A DNA stretch of 64,000 bases from Chitinophaga solisilvae (GTDB lineage: Bacteria > Bacteroidota > Bacteroidia > Chitinophagales > Chitinophagaceae): assembly GCF_009928525.1 (NCBI RefSeq), contig NZ_JAABOK010000008.1:1-64000 (forward strand), written 5' to 3'. The notes under the pieces were generated by a model, which was not told the DNA's origin, did not search any database, and saw only the letters and a program-made list of their open reading frames with translations. Numbering within the stretch: position 1 is the stretch's first letter; each line of letters starts with the position of its first letter. The translations under genes were made by a program, and so were the position numbers. Below are positions 1 to 9,246 of this stretch, piece after piece.

Positions 1-88
1 GATTTTGGAATTTTGAGATTTTATAAATGCAGCGAAGATCTTTGCTTGTTTCTTCGCTGCATTTATAAAATCTCAAAATTCCAAAATC
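1..88. repeat. 38-bp perfect inverted repeat
   Basis: Arms at 1-38 and 51-88 are perfectly complementary around a 12-nt loop (39-50). The left arm starts at the window edge, so the repeat may extend further. It lies past the stop of the leftward receptor gene (stop near 148), so a transcription terminator role is likely, possibly in both directions. The arm carries a TTTGAGATTTT module also found in the hairpin near 8285 and an AGCGAAGA module also found in the hairpin near 27181. Confidence 0.9.
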
Positions 89-116
89 CGTAAATCCCTA
101 AATCTCCAATGAAATC

Positions 117-147
117 TCAAATAACCAAATAATCAAATAACCAAATA
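117..147. repeat. short A-rich tandem repeat
   Basis: Two copies of a 15-nt unit, TCAAATAACCAAATA, lie at 117-131 and 133-147, directly before the stop codon of the leftward receptor. The preceding AAATCTCAAATAA resembles the arm of the hairpin near 8381, so this looks like part of a dispersed A-rich module. No function is evident. Confidence 0.6.
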
Positions 148-2535
148 TTACTGCGCTCTGTTTCTCTCGTCTTCGTTGCCGAAGTCTCTTTGTTTGGGTT
201 TAAGGTTGGCTTTACCCAGTTTGTAGCTGATGGAGATACGGCCGCCGCGGGTGTCGCCGTAGGAGCGTATGGTGTTTTTGATGCCGTTGGAGTAATAGGT
301 GATGAGGGGGCGTTGCGCGTTCAGCAAATCTTCTCCGGTAACGGTAAGTGTCAGTTTCTTATTCATCAGCTGGAATTTCATGGAAACATCCAGGATATGT
401 AAGGTGGAAATATGGAAGAACTGATAACGGCCCGGAAGCTGCAACGCATAATTAATACCCAGGAACAGAGATTTAGTTTTGTTTAAGGTGAAATCATTAT
501 TCGTATATATATAGCCGTTATATCCATCGACTGATTGTACAAAGCTGGTTTTGGAGGTAACACGCTGGTAGTTGGCATTGAATCCTGTGAGGCTGTTCCA
601 CCAGGACCAGTGGTTCATATTATAGGACGTGGAGAACCCCAGCTGGCAGGTATTGCCGTAGTTCACCGGTGTTTGCCGGGTGATGTTGGTAGCATCATCC
701 ACAATGGATAATTGTTGTCCGAAATCGGTAACGCGGGAATAATAAACCGAATTTACCCAATGCTGCTTCCGGATGTAGGTGAATTCCAGGTTATCTATAT
801 AGGAAGGTTTTAAAAACGGATTGCCTTCTGAATAGAAATACGGGCTGGTTCTCACCACAAACGGGTTCAGGTATTCAAAATCCGGTCTGCGTATTCTGCG
901 GCTGTAATTGAGTGAGAAGGAATTATTATCGCCCGGCTGGTAAGTGATATAGGCCGTCGGGAACAGCTTGATGTAGCTGTTGTTGTTCGTCTGGTCCAGG
1001 TTCCGGGAATAACCGGTAGTCTGCGTGGCTTCCATACGCAGCCCTGCCTGCGTTTCCCATTTGTCGGAGAGTTTTTTTGAAGCAGAGAAATACAGTGCCT
1101 CATTGTATTCCCGGTAGATGAAAACATTGGACTGGCCGGTGTTCAGCACCGGAATGCCCGTATGATGATCGTATACTACCAGATCATTGTTGGTGTTGGT
1201 ATAGGAGAACCTGCCGCCCAGGCTGAGATTAGCCCATTTGAAAGGCAGTGATACATCTGCCTTGCCGGCATAGTTATTTACTTCGTTGATATTGGTATTC
1301 ACTGAGGAAAAGAAAGTACCGGGAACAGGGCTGTGGTGAGGATCCAGCTCATTTCCGGAAAAGGAGCGGTAATCTTCTTTACGGTAGTTGAAATAATCGA
1401 AATCTACGGTAATACTTTTTCCCAGGGAGTCCAGCGTAAATGCGTGATACCAGTTAAGGGCGTTCATTCCCGGCTTGTTGCGGGCATTTACATCTGAGGC
1501 TACAAAACCGTTTACGGCGCCGGACGTGTTGCTGAAACGGGTGGTGAGCGGATGATTATCGGAAGTCCGGTCCGTAAAACTGCCCAGGTATTTAATACCT
1601 GTTGTCCATTTACCGGTTACCTTATAATCTATTCCCAGACCAGCACTCAGCAGCCCGCTGCGGGATTTGTTGCGCACATCTTCTGTCCACAGCTCATTGG
1701 TATAAAATATCCGGTCGGCGCTGGTAGTGGCCAGCTGCTGCGTTCCTTTGCTTAAAGACGCCTGCAGGGTGAGCCTATTACGGTTGTAGTTGAACAGGCC
1801 GTTCAGGTTGCCGCCACTATACGTTTTCTGCGTGTAGGAGGCGCCGATATTGGCATCCCAGGAGTTGGCCCTTGCCCGCTTCAGCTTAATATTAATCAAT
1901 CCGCTGTTGCCTTCGGCCTCGTATTGAGCCGGTGGCGTAGTAATCACCTCTATGCTTTTAATATTATCTGCCGGTATGGATTTCAGGAAACCGGTCAGGT
2001 CTTCCTGCGACATCCTTTGCAGGCGGTCGTCTATCATCACCAGCACCTCTCCTTTGCCCACAATGGAGATATTGTCATTCTGCACCCTTACGCCCGGCGT
2101 GGCTTTCAGGGCATCCACAGCGGTACCTCCTGAAGGCATAATGGCATTGCCAACATTAAAGACCAGCCGGTCTACCTTTTGCTCCACCAGCTTTTTCCGG
2201 GAACTGACAGTGATGCCCTGCAGTTCCGTGCCTTCCTCGATGGCAATCACTCCCAGGTCTATATCCTTGTCCAGCACAATTTCCCGGCTCAGGTAATCCT
2301 TCCCGAACTGTCTGATGATCAGGCGGTAGCTATTTTTATCCGCTTTCAGCACAAAACGCCCCAGGCTGTCAGTGATGGCCTGCGCCAGTACCGGAGCCTG
2401 CCTGGATAGGGTAACGTATAAAAATTCGACGGGGGTATTGTGCTGATTGACAACTTTCCCGCTGACAGAAAATTGCTGGCTGAAGGCATAGGAATAATGT
2501 AAAAATGCTACCAGTAAAAAGATCATCTGTTTCAT
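148..2535 (-). CDS. TonB-dependent receptor-like outer-membrane beta-barrel protein
   Basis: A 795-residue outer-membrane protein. I start it at the ATG at 2535, because translation then opens with a good signal peptide (MKQMIFLLVAF..., cleaved near AFSQQ); the longer reading frame to 2601 puts a non-signal stretch in front. After the signal come a carboxypeptidase-regulatory-like beta domain (about 25-95), a plug-like domain with PGVRV and VLVMIDD motifs (about 130-230) and a long barrel rich in aromatic strands. The layout fits the OMP_b-brl_3 group of TonB-receptor-like proteins, common in Bacteroidota; the ligand is unknown. It is divergent from a LytS-type kinase 138 nt away, which may regulate it. 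Confidence 0.85.
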   Translation of the reverse strand: MKQMIFLLVAFLHYSYAFSQQFSVSGKVVNQHNTPVEFLYVTLSRQAPVLAQAITDSLGRFVLKADKNSYRLIIRQFGKDYLSREIVLDKDIDLGVIAIEEGTELQGITVSSRKKLVEQKVDRLVFNVGNAIMPSGGTAVDALKATPGVRVQNDNISIVGKGEVLVMIDDRLQRMSQEDLTGFLKSIPADNIKSIEVITTPPAQYEAEGNSGLINIKLKRARANSWDANIGASYTQKTYSGGNLNGLFNYNRNRLTLQASLSKGTQQLATTSADRIFYTNELWTEDVRNKSRSGLLSAGLGIDYKVTGKWTTGIKYLGSFTDRTSDNHPLTTRFSNTSGAVNGFVASDVNARNKPGMNALNWYHAFTLDSLGKSITVDFDYFNYRKEDYRSFSGNELDPHHSPVPGTFFSSVNTNINEVNNYAGKADVSLPFKWANLSLGGRFSYTNTNNDLVVYDHHTGIPVLNTGQSNVFIYREYNEALYFSASKKLSDKWETQAGLRMEATQTTGYSRNLDQTNNNSYIKLFPTAYITYQPGDNNSFSLNYSRRIRRPDFEYLNPFVVRTSPYFYSEGNPFLKPSYIDNLEFTYIRKQHWVNSVYYSRVTDFGQQLSIVDDATNITRQTPVNYGNTCQLGFSTSYNMNHWSWWNSLTGFNANYQRVTSKTSFVQSVDGYNGYIYTNNDFTLNKTKSLFLGINYALQLPGRYQFFHISTLHILDVSMKFQLMNKKLTLTVTGEDLLNAQRPLITYYSNGIKNTIRSYGDTRGGRISISYKLGKANLKPKQRDFGNEDERNRAQ

Positions 2536-2651
2536 GCTTGCTGAATTAAGTACGGCACAAAAGTCTATGGAATAGAGGCCGGAAACTATTTTTATCGACA
2601 AACCCCTCCGGTTGATCTACAAACCCGGTTTCATTTCTTTCTGAGAATAAA

Positions 2652-2659
2652 TACTTTTG
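2652..2659 (+). promoter_or_regulatory. candidate Bacteroidota -7 element
   Basis: TACTTTTG matches the Bacteroidota TAnnTTTG -7 consensus 14 nt before the kinase start at 2674. No good TTTG -33 element is visible at the expected distance, so this is a weak call. Confidence 0.35.
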
Positions 2660-2673
2660 TAAAAAATAAGCGA

Positions 2674-3699
2674 ATGCAATACACGGGGACATTGTCAAGG
2701 AAGGCCGAACTGCTGATACATGGTATCTTCTGGATACTTACCGGCTATTTTACGTTTGTCAAAAACCCTTTCTATGCACAATTATACATACCCGACCTGT
2801 TTTACCTTACCTATCTGGTTGTATTTATCTGCACCTTTTACTTTCACTATTTTATTGTGATGAAACAGGTTTTTAAATCCTTCCGGTGGAGCAAAATGCT
2901 GGCCGGCCTGTTCATCTCTTACCTGTTTTTTACAGGATTGCGGTGGCTGACAGAACAGGTGATGACAGACATATTATTCAACCGGCAGAATTATACGGAC
3001 CCGACTTTCCTGAATTACATGTTCGACAATATGCACTACAGCAGCATGCCGATCATCTTCAGTTCGTTTCTATGGCTGGGCATTTACTTCATTCGTCTTT
3101 CAGCGCATAACAAAGCCATCCTGGAAGAAAGCAAAAACATGGAGATTAAATTCCTGAAGGCACAGATCAATCCGCATTTCGTATTCAATACCCTGAACAA
3201 TATATATTCCATGGTTTATTTCCAGTCGGACAAATCCCTGACTGCCATTGAAAAACTGAGCCAGGTAATGCGGTTCACCACTTATGAATCCCAGAAAGAA
3301 AAGATTAATTTGCTGGATGAAATCAGTTATATCAAAGCATACATTGAACTGGAAGAGCTACGGCATCATGAAACCGGCTTTGTAAATTTTGTCAGCGATA
3401 TCGAAAATGAATACATCGAGATTCCGCCTTATATGCTGTCACCGCTGGTGGAGAATGCTTTAAAACACGGAGCAGCGTCCGCTGAAAACCCGATAGAAAT
3501 AAGCATTACAGCCAGCAAGGAAAAACTCATTTTCAAAACCGCCAACGAAATCGGCACTCAGAAAAAAGACAAGCTGGGAGGAATCGGGCTGGAAAATTTA
3601 AAAAAGCGGCTGGAAATTCATTACCCGGATGCACACCGGCTGGTATTAACGAATGATAAAAAAAGGTTTACCACCGAACTATTAATCACATTAAGATGA
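2674..3699 (+). CDS. LytS/YehU-type sensor histidine kinase
   Basis: A 341-residue integral-membrane histidine kinase of the His_kinase (PF06580) class. Four hydrophobic segments (about 13-30, 40-62, 75-95, 125-142) form the sensor part, with no large extracellular domain. The phospho-acceptor block AQINPHFVFNTLNN places the conserved His at residue 168, and the ATP-binding N-box VENALKHG lies near 259-266. Its stop overlaps the start of the LytTR regulator by 4 nt (ATGA), so the two are translationally coupled partners. The stimulus cannot be told from sequence. The divergent receptor at 148-2535 is a possible target. Confidence 0.93.
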   Translation: MQYTGTLSRKAELLIHGIFWILTGYFTFVKNPFYAQLYIPDLFYLTYLVVFICTFYFHYFIVMKQVFKSFRWSKMLAGLFISYLFFTGLRWLTEQVMTDILFNRQNYTDPTFLNYMFDNMHYSSMPIIFSSFLWLGIYFIRLSAHNKAILEESKNMEIKFLKAQINPHFVFNTLNNIYSMVYFQSDKSLTAIEKLSQVMRFTTYESQKEKINLLDEISYIKAYIELEELRHHETGFVNFVSDIENEYIEIPPYMLSPLVENALKHGAASAENPIEISITASKEKLIFKTANEIGTQKKDKLGGIGLENLKKRLEIHYPDAHRLVLTNDKKRFTTELLITLR

Positions 3700-4388
3700 A
3701 GAAAATAAACTGTATCATACTGGATGACGAACCGTTTGCAGTAAAGCTGATTGCCGACTATGCCTCCAAAATCCCGCAGCTGCAGGTGCTTTACGCAGAC
3801 AGTGACGTTTATAAAGCCATTGAAGTATTAAACAGGGAACAGGTAGATCTCATCTTCCTGGATATACAGATGCCTCAGCTGACGGGTATTGAGCTGATGC
3901 AACTGTTTAACAGAAAACATAATTTCATTATTATTTCGGCTTATCCGCAATATGCGCTCGATGCATATCAGTTTCATGTGGTAGACTTCCTGTTAAAACC
4001 TGTTACCTTCAACCGGTTCTACCAGGCTATAGAAAAATATACCCGCTGGCAGCAAACATTTCAGCAAAATGACACCGACAATTTCCTGTTTGTAAAATCT
4101 GACCGTAAACATTATAAGATTGCACCTGATTCCATCCTGTATATTGAAGGGCTGAAAGATTATATCCGGATCCATACCGCCGATGAGAAAATCATGGTCT
4201 TGGAAAATATGAAAGATATACTGGAAAAGCTGCCTGGCAATCAGTTTGTGCGCATACACCGGTCTTATATTATTCCGCTGAACAAGATCAGGGTTATTGA
4301 AGGCAATCAGATTCAGATGAAGGATGGAACCTGTCTGCCTATCGGTGAAACGTACCGGAAACTGGTCAGTGAATGGATAGAGAAATAA
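3696..4388 (+). CDS. LytTR-family response regulator
   Basis: A 230-residue DNA-binding response regulator. The N-terminal receiver domain has the acidic pair Asp10-Asp11, the phospho-acceptor Asp56 in FLDIQMP and the conserved Lys101 in LLKP. The C-terminal half (about 130-230) is a LytTR domain, with YIEGLKDYIRIH and RIHRSYIIPL motifs, which binds DNA through beta strands rather than a helix-turn-helix. It overlaps its kinase by 4 nt. Its stop is only 10 nt from the stop of a second, convergent LytTR regulator, with no obvious terminator between them. Confidence 0.95.
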   Translation: MKKINCIILDDEPFAVKLIADYASKIPQLQVLYADSDVYKAIEVLNREQVDLIFLDIQMPQLTGIELMQLFNRKHNFIIISAYPQYALDAYQFHVVDFLLKPVTFNRFYQAIEKYTRWQQTFQQNDTDNFLFVKSDRKHYKIAPDSILYIEGLKDYIRIHTADEKIMVLENMKDILEKLPGNQFVRIHRSYIIPLNKIRVIEGNQIQMKDGTCLPIGETYRKLVSEWIEK

Positions 4389-4398
4389 GCGGGTTTTA

Positions 4399-5154
4399 CT
4401 AGCGGAATGCTTTGAGCAGGTTATCCTTATATGCTGCAGATACTTCCACCTCCGTACCGTCGTTCAGGCTTACATAGCCGCCGGCGCCCTTGTGGTAGGA
4501 CTGCACATACTGAATGTTAATGATGTGTGATTTATGCACCCGTACAAACGGATGGGGTAACATCTCAGAAAAATGCTTGAGGAAACGGCATACCATTTTT
4601 TTACTGCCGTTGACCAGGTAAACATCCGTAAAGTTCCCGTTTCCTTTCAGCCGTACAATTTCCTGCATCTTCACCACATCGAAACCATCGAGCGTGGGCA
4701 GGATGACCTGCTGCATACCGGGATTGCTTTCCCTGGCATTTTCCATAATAATACGGTTCCTGTTCAGCCAGTGTTTTTGCTGCAATTGTTGCTGTACCTT
4801 ATTGACAGCCAATATCAGCTCTTCTATGCTGACGGGTTTCAGCAGGTAATAGGCGGCGCTCTGGTTCAACGCGCGCAACGAATACTCTGAGAAGGCCGTT
4901 ACAAAAATAGTTTCGAACTGCAGATCCTGGCAGCCGTCCAGCACATCGAAGGCATTGCCAAAAGGCATTTCCACATCAAGAAACACCAGCTGCGGCTGCA
5001 GCTCATGCAGCAGCGCAATAGCTTCCCGGCTGTTCTGCGCCGTACCGGTAACCTCTATCTGCGGGCAAAACTTCGAGAGGTAATTCTGTAGGGCAGCCAT
5101 CGCGGCGGCCTCATCTTCAACGATTACTGATGTAATTTTTCCTGTTAAAATCAT
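4399..5154 (-). CDS. LytTR-family response regulator (second system)
   Basis: A 251-residue regulator with a receiver domain (acidic Glu13-Asp14 pair, phospho-acceptor Asp60 in FLDVEMP, Lys106 in LLKP) and a C-terminal LytTR domain (about 150-250, ending in RVHKSHIIN and an exposed basic segment). The chosen start at 5154 overlaps the end of the upstream kinase gene by 38 nt, so the pair is tightly coupled. It is a paralogue of the regulator at 3696-4388 but is only moderately similar, so cross-talk is not implied. Confidence 0.94.
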   Translation of the reverse strand: MILTGKITSVIVEDEAAAMAALQNYLSKFCPQIEVTGTAQNSREAIALLHELQPQLVFLDVEMPFGNAFDVLDGCQDLQFETIFVTAFSEYSLRALNQSAAYYLLKPVSIEELILAVNKVQQQLQQKHWLNRNRIIMENARESNPGMQQVILPTLDGFDVVKMQEIVRLKGNGNFTDVYLVNGSKKMVCRFLKHFSEMLPHPFVRVHKSHIINIQYVQSYHKGAGGYVSLNDGTEVEVSAAYKDNLLKAFR

Positions 5155-6964
5155 GCTTGTCTGTTAACGGAAGTTGCAGCACCACCCGTGTTCCTGTTGC
5201 GCCATCCTTAGTTATTTCCTGCATCTCCAGCAGGATATGGAGATGGTATATGTCGTTCAGTAAATTAATACGCTCCCTGGTATTGGTAATACCTCTGGAC
5301 TCATGTGCCTTCTGGTGAACGGTTTTTAACTCCCGGCTTCTGGTCAGTCCTATCCCGTCATCTTCAATTTCCACCAGGATATGCTGTTCCTGCAGGCGGA
5401 AGCTGACACGCAGCGTCCCTTTCGTATCCTTGTAGCGCAGCCCGTGCCACACCGCATTTTCCAGGTGCGGCTGTATCAGCATATTCGGGATCATCACACT
5501 ATCCGGGTCCAGTGTATCATCTATGTCGAGCAGATACACAAACTTATCACTGAAGCGCAGTTGTTCCAGGTCCAGATATCTTCTCAGCTGTTCCGCTTCT
5601 ACGGATAAAGAAACAAAGTCCCGGTTGGAATGCTCCATCACGTTGCGCATCAGGCCGGAGTAAGAAGTAAGATACCGGTTGGCGGCCACTTCGTTGTTCT
5701 CCGCAATGTACTGATTCACGCTGTTAAGGCTGTTGAAAATAAAGTGCGGATTCATTTCCCGACGCAGGGATTGCAGGGCGATTTTCTTATTCTTTATTTT
5801 GATGGCCCGCAGGGAACGGATGATGAAGAGCAGTAGTACCAGCATCGCCAGTACAGAGGCGATCAGGAAGTAGTTGAGTTTATTTTTGTTGCTGATAAGG
5901 GCCAGCTGCAAGGCTTTTTCTCTTTCCAGGTCTTTGATCTTTCCTTCTGTGATATCAAAGAGACTGGCATCCACCAGGGAGCTGTCTGTACGTATGAGCG
6001 AGTCCAGGTTCAGGAGAAAGTTGTCATACCGCGACAGTGCCATCGCATCTTTCCGTTGCTGTTTGTAGTGGCTGGTCAGCGCCATCAGGCAGTCCTTTGC
6101 CCTGGAGATGTTACCGCTTTTAAAGGCCAGCGTGTAGGCTTCTTCCAGCAGTTTACCGGTTTTATCCGTTTGCCGGCCGGCAGTGTACAGGCGTGCCAGG
6201 TCCCGGATCTGGCTGATCTGCAGGTCAGTATTATGCTCCTGTCTGGCTTTTTCCAGGATGGCTTCATTGCTGCGGATGGCTTCCGTTATTTTATTGTCTG
6301 CCACATAGGCTTTGGAGATTTCATTGCTGAGAGCAGCGATATCGCCGGAGTTATCACTTTTCTCAATAGCCTTTTTATAGCTGGCGATGGCCTCTTCTTT
6401 ATTATTCTGCATCAGCAGGCTGTTGCCCAGCTGCCGGTACGCATCTGCTGCTTCCGCCTTTTTTCCTTCCTTTTCAAAAATCCGGATATTGGACTGTACA
6501 AAATTTGTTTGCAGACGTGGGTTGCCGGTATTCAGCAGCCGGTTGGCATCGTTGAAGTTAATCTGCTCCAGACTTTTATTGACGGACAGGTTGCCGGCCG
6601 ACTGGTAATTACTGATAGCCGGCTCTATTTTGTGCTGCATTTCCTGCACCTTCGCGAGCATGCGGCTGGTGGATGCCGCATTTTCATGATTCAGCCGCGT
6701 ATATATTTCCAGCGCTTTTTTCAGGTAATCTTCCGCTTTGGCATATTCGTTCTTATCCGTCAGCTCTTTCGCCAAAGCCTCGTAGTCGGTGGCTGTCTGC
6801 AGTTCATTATCATTAGTCTCCAGCGACTTTTTCAGGTTTTTGGCAGCCTTGAATACAGCCTTACTGCCAAACTTCTTACTGCTCACCGAATCCTGCGCAG
6901 CAACAGCGCCTCCTGCACACAAGAGGCTCAACAAGATAAGTATAAATAACCGGCAGCGTATCAT
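5117..6964 (-). CDS. TPR-containing LytS-type sensor histidine kinase
   Basis: A 615-residue kinase. I start it at the ATG at 6964, which gives a signal peptide (MIRCRLFILILL..., cleaved near AVAAQ); the longer frame to 7045 adds a poor leader. The periplasmic part (about 55-350) consists of tetratricopeptide repeats with a coiled-coil end. A single membrane segment follows (about 365-384). The cytoplasmic His_kinase domain carries RREMNPHFIFNSLNS with the phospho-acceptor His407, then a HATPase domain with PHLENAVWHG. This architecture is common in Bacteroidota. It is paired with the LytTR regulator that it overlaps. Confidence 0.93.
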   Translation of the reverse strand: MIRCRLFILILLSLLCAGGAVAAQDSVSSKKFGSKAVFKAAKNLKKSLETNDNELQTATDYEALAKELTDKNEYAKAEDYLKKALEIYTRLNHENAASTSRMLAKVQEMQHKIEPAISNYQSAGNLSVNKSLEQINFNDANRLLNTGNPRLQTNFVQSNIRIFEKEGKKAEAADAYRQLGNSLLMQNNKEEAIASYKKAIEKSDNSGDIAALSNEISKAYVADNKITEAIRSNEAILEKARQEHNTDLQISQIRDLARLYTAGRQTDKTGKLLEEAYTLAFKSGNISRAKDCLMALTSHYKQQRKDAMALSRYDNFLLNLDSLIRTDSSLVDASLFDITEGKIKDLEREKALQLALISNKNKLNYFLIASVLAMLVLLLFIIRSLRAIKIKNKKIALQSLRREMNPHFIFNSLNSVNQYIAENNEVAANRYLTSYSGLMRNVMEHSNRDFVSLSVEAEQLRRYLDLEQLRFSDKFVYLLDIDDTLDPDSVMIPNMLIQPHLENAVWHGLRYKDTKGTLRVSFRLQEQHILVEIEDDGIGLTRSRELKTVHQKAHESRGITNTRERINLLNDIYHLHILLEMQEITKDGATGTRVVLQLPLTDKHDFNRKNYISNR

Positions 6965-7106
6965 GTGTATTGATTCTGCTGCAAAATAAGAATTTTCAGC
7001 ACGGATAACCGGGTAATTCACCCAGTCAGCCACCCGTTTCACCAAGTGGCGGCTTTACGCTGCGGAAGACCTGCTATTTTCATGGCATCATCTTAATTCA
7101 AACATT

Positions 7107-8288
7107 ATGAAAACAACGCTATTCGCCGGCATTGTACTGGTATCAGGTTTCCTGGCATGGAAATATGATCCGCTGCAGCCAGTTACTGAAAAAGTAAATC
7201 CCCCGGCTGTCCTGCATCCGGTTACCACCTCTCCTTCCGCCAAAGACAATACCCGTATACAGGTAGCTCTGTTGCTCGACACCTCCAACAGCATGGATGG
7301 CCTGATAGACCAGGCCAAGTCGAGATTATGGAATATCATCAATACCCTTACCACCCTGAAGTATCATGGCAAGACGCCCGCCATTGAAATTGCCCTGTAT
7401 GAATATGGCAACAACGGCCTCTCTCCCGCCTCCGGCTTTATCAGGCAGGTAACGCCGCTTACCACCGACCTGGACCTGATCTCAGAAAAACTATTCTCCC
7501 TCCGCACCAATGGCGGAGAGGAATACTGCGGCGCCGTTATCAGCTCCGCGGTGAAATCACTGGAATGGGGACATGATGAAGCTGACATGAAACTCATTTA
7601 CATTGCCGGCAACGAACCCTTTAACCAGGGCAGTGTATCATATACAACTGCCGCAGCAGAAGCGGTCGGCAAAAGCATCTTTATCAACACCATCTTCTGC
7701 GGTAATAAAAGAGAAGGCATTGCCACCAGGTGGAAAGACGGCGCTGATAAAGGGCTGGGGAAATTTTTCAATATTGATTCCGACCGGAAGGTAGACTTTA
7801 TTGAAACGCCTTACGACAGCATCATCGCAGCGTATAATGAACGTATCAACGATACCTATATCGGCTACGGAGCTTATGGCGTATCAAAGAAAAACAACCA
7901 GGTATTACAGGATGCCAATGCCAAATCCATCTCCAAAGCCAACTCCGTAGAACGTTATATCAGTAAATCAAAGGAAGTCTATAAAAATGAAAGCTGGGAC
8001 CTGGTTGAACGTAGTAAAAATGATCCTGCCATTCTGAAAACCATCAGTAAAAGTGATCTGCCAAAAGAATTGCAGGGCAAAACCACCGAGGAGCTGCACA
8101 AAGTAGTAATAGCGAAAAGCCGGGAGCGGGACAGCATCCAGCATACAATAGCCACTCTCGGTAAAAAGCGCCAGCAATACATCGATGCCGCCATGAAGCA
8201 AACCGGCAAACCCGATGATCTCGGCACCGCCATCAATATGTCCATTATACAGCTGGCAGCAACAAAGGGATACTCCGCAGAGAAGTAG
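7107..8288 (+). CDS. von Willebrand factor A domain protein, secreted or membrane-anchored
   Basis: A 393-residue protein with an N-terminal hydrophobic segment (about 4-17; signal peptide or anchor) and a vWA domain (about 50-230). The metal-ion-dependent adhesion site is intact at its first element, Asp58-Thr-Ser60-Asn-Ser62. The C-terminal 140 residues are charged and helical, with repeated Lys/Glu/Ser segments that look like coiled coil. There is no catalytic domain; vWA domains mediate protein contacts. It is divergent from the TPR kinase, 142 nt apart. Its stop codon lies inside the left arm of the long hairpin that follows. Confidence 0.85.
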   Translation: MKTTLFAGIVLVSGFLAWKYDPLQPVTEKVNPPAVLHPVTTSPSAKDNTRIQVALLLDTSNSMDGLIDQAKSRLWNIINTLTTLKYHGKTPAIEIALYEYGNNGLSPASGFIRQVTPLTTDLDLISEKLFSLRTNGGEEYCGAVISSAVKSLEWGHDEADMKLIYIAGNEPFNQGSVSYTTAAAEAVGKSIFINTIFCGNKREGIATRWKDGADKGLGKFFNIDSDRKVDFIETPYDSIIAAYNERINDTYIGYGAYGVSKKNNQVLQDANAKSISKANSVERYISKSKEVYKNESWDLVERSKNDPAILKTISKSDLPKELQGKTTEELHKVVIAKSRERDSIQHTIATLGKKRQQYIDAAMKQTGKPDDLGTAINMSIIQLAATKGYSAEK

Positions 8289-8416
8289 GTTTATTTTGTT
8301 ATTTTTTTATTTGAGATTTTGTGCCCAATCATGATCTGCTTTTGTACTTACAGGTACAAGGGAATACCATGATTGGGCACAAAATCTCAAATAAAAAAAT
8401 AACAAAATAGACCTAC
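8285..8416. terminator. 49-bp near-perfect hairpin
   Basis: Arms at 8285-8333 and 8368-8416 match at 48 of 49 positions around a 34-nt loop. The loop holds a smaller dyad (TTGTAC at 8342-8347, GTACAA at 8354-8359). The left arm includes the stop codon of the vWA gene. The long T-run in the left arm and the A-run in the right arm allow termination from either side. The TTTGAGATTTT module is shared with the hairpin at 1-88. Confidence 0.85.
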
Positions 8417-8421
8417 TTTTG
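8414..8421 (+). promoter_or_regulatory. candidate -7 promoter element
   Basis: TACTTTTG fits the Bacteroidota TAnnTTTG consensus and begins in the last bases of the preceding hairpin. It would serve the DUF2200 gene starting at 8445. No clear -33 element is seen, so confidence is low. Confidence 0.3.
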
Positions 8422-8444
8422 GTACTCACCACTCTTTACATATT

Positions 8445-8795
8445 ATGGATAATACAAGAATTTACAAGATGTCCTTTGCAGGTGTTTATCCGCATTACGT
8501 ACAGAAAGCGGAGAAAAAAGGGCGGACAAAAGCAGAAGTCGATACCGTTATTTCGTGGTTGACAGGATATGACCAGCAGGCGCTGCAACAGCAGATAGAT
8601 AACAAAAGTAATTTTGAGACTTTCTTTGCACAGGCGCCGGCAATGAATCCCCATGCAGCGAAAATCACCGGTGTTATCTGCGGATACCGTGTGGAAGACA
8701 TTGAAGACAAGCTCGTGCAGCAGGTACGGTGGTTAGACAAGCTGATAGATGAGCTGGCAAAGGGAAAAGCCATGGAGAAAATTCTGCGCAAATAA
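8445..8795 (+). CDS. DUF2200 family protein
   Basis: A 116-residue soluble protein that matches, from memory, the DUF2200 family over its full length: an N-terminal RIYKMSFAGVYPHY segment, KAEVDTVISWLTGY, a central FAQAPAMNPHA motif and a helical C-terminus with GYRVEDIEDKL and DKLIDELAKGK. No signal peptide, so cytoplasmic. The biochemical function of the family is unknown to me. It stands alone behind the long hairpin and a possible promoter. Confidence 0.85.
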   Translation: MDNTRIYKMSFAGVYPHYVQKAEKKGRTKAEVDTVISWLTGYDQQALQQQIDNKSNFETFFAQAPAMNPHAAKITGVICGYRVEDIEDKLVQQVRWLDKLIDELAKGKAMEKILRK

Positions 8796-9246
8796 GATCA
8801 GGCATCCAGCCATACCTCTGCCCGCTGCATACACTACTTAATCGTCAAAACCACACTTAAAATATTTTTTGTAAATGCGGAATAATTTCCCGAAGTTCGT
8901 TTACCGGTTGAGTATATTAATGGCTTCCAAAAAAAATCATTCAGTTAGCTTTTACTCAATTGCACAACGATCAGTTTTTGATTTTCATTCCTGACCATAC
9001 AGCTTACTTTATATCCTATCGAAACCAAGGCTATTCCCCGACAGCAACGTTTAATGAAAATCACGACTTCTCCTATTCACCTTATCTGTGAAAACTGATG
9101 CGCTGAAGATCCTGACCAGATCATTCCGGCTTCAGCAATGATACTCAAATAACCAGTAGTGACCGGCCTTCCGCACTATCAGCTTAATGATCCTATGTAA
9201 CTGCTTCCGGCAGCATGGAATATCATGTACCCTCAAAATTATCCTT
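8796..9246. other. intergenic gap before the large operon
   Basis: About 450 nt without a convincing gene, terminator or RNA structure. It must hold the promoter of the operon that starts at 9247, but I cannot place one with confidence. The possible upstream extension of that gene to 9187 lies here. Confidence 0.5.

Noticed and set aside
6056..6949. 297-residue open frame opposite the TPR kinase
   Set aside because: It lies wholly antisense to a well-supported kinase and has no motif or plausible composition.
9187..9246. Upstream extension of the glycosyltransferase start
   Set aside because: The extra 20 residues (MILCNCFRQHG...) look like neither signal nor domain; the ATG at 9247 begins a more regular soluble N-terminus.
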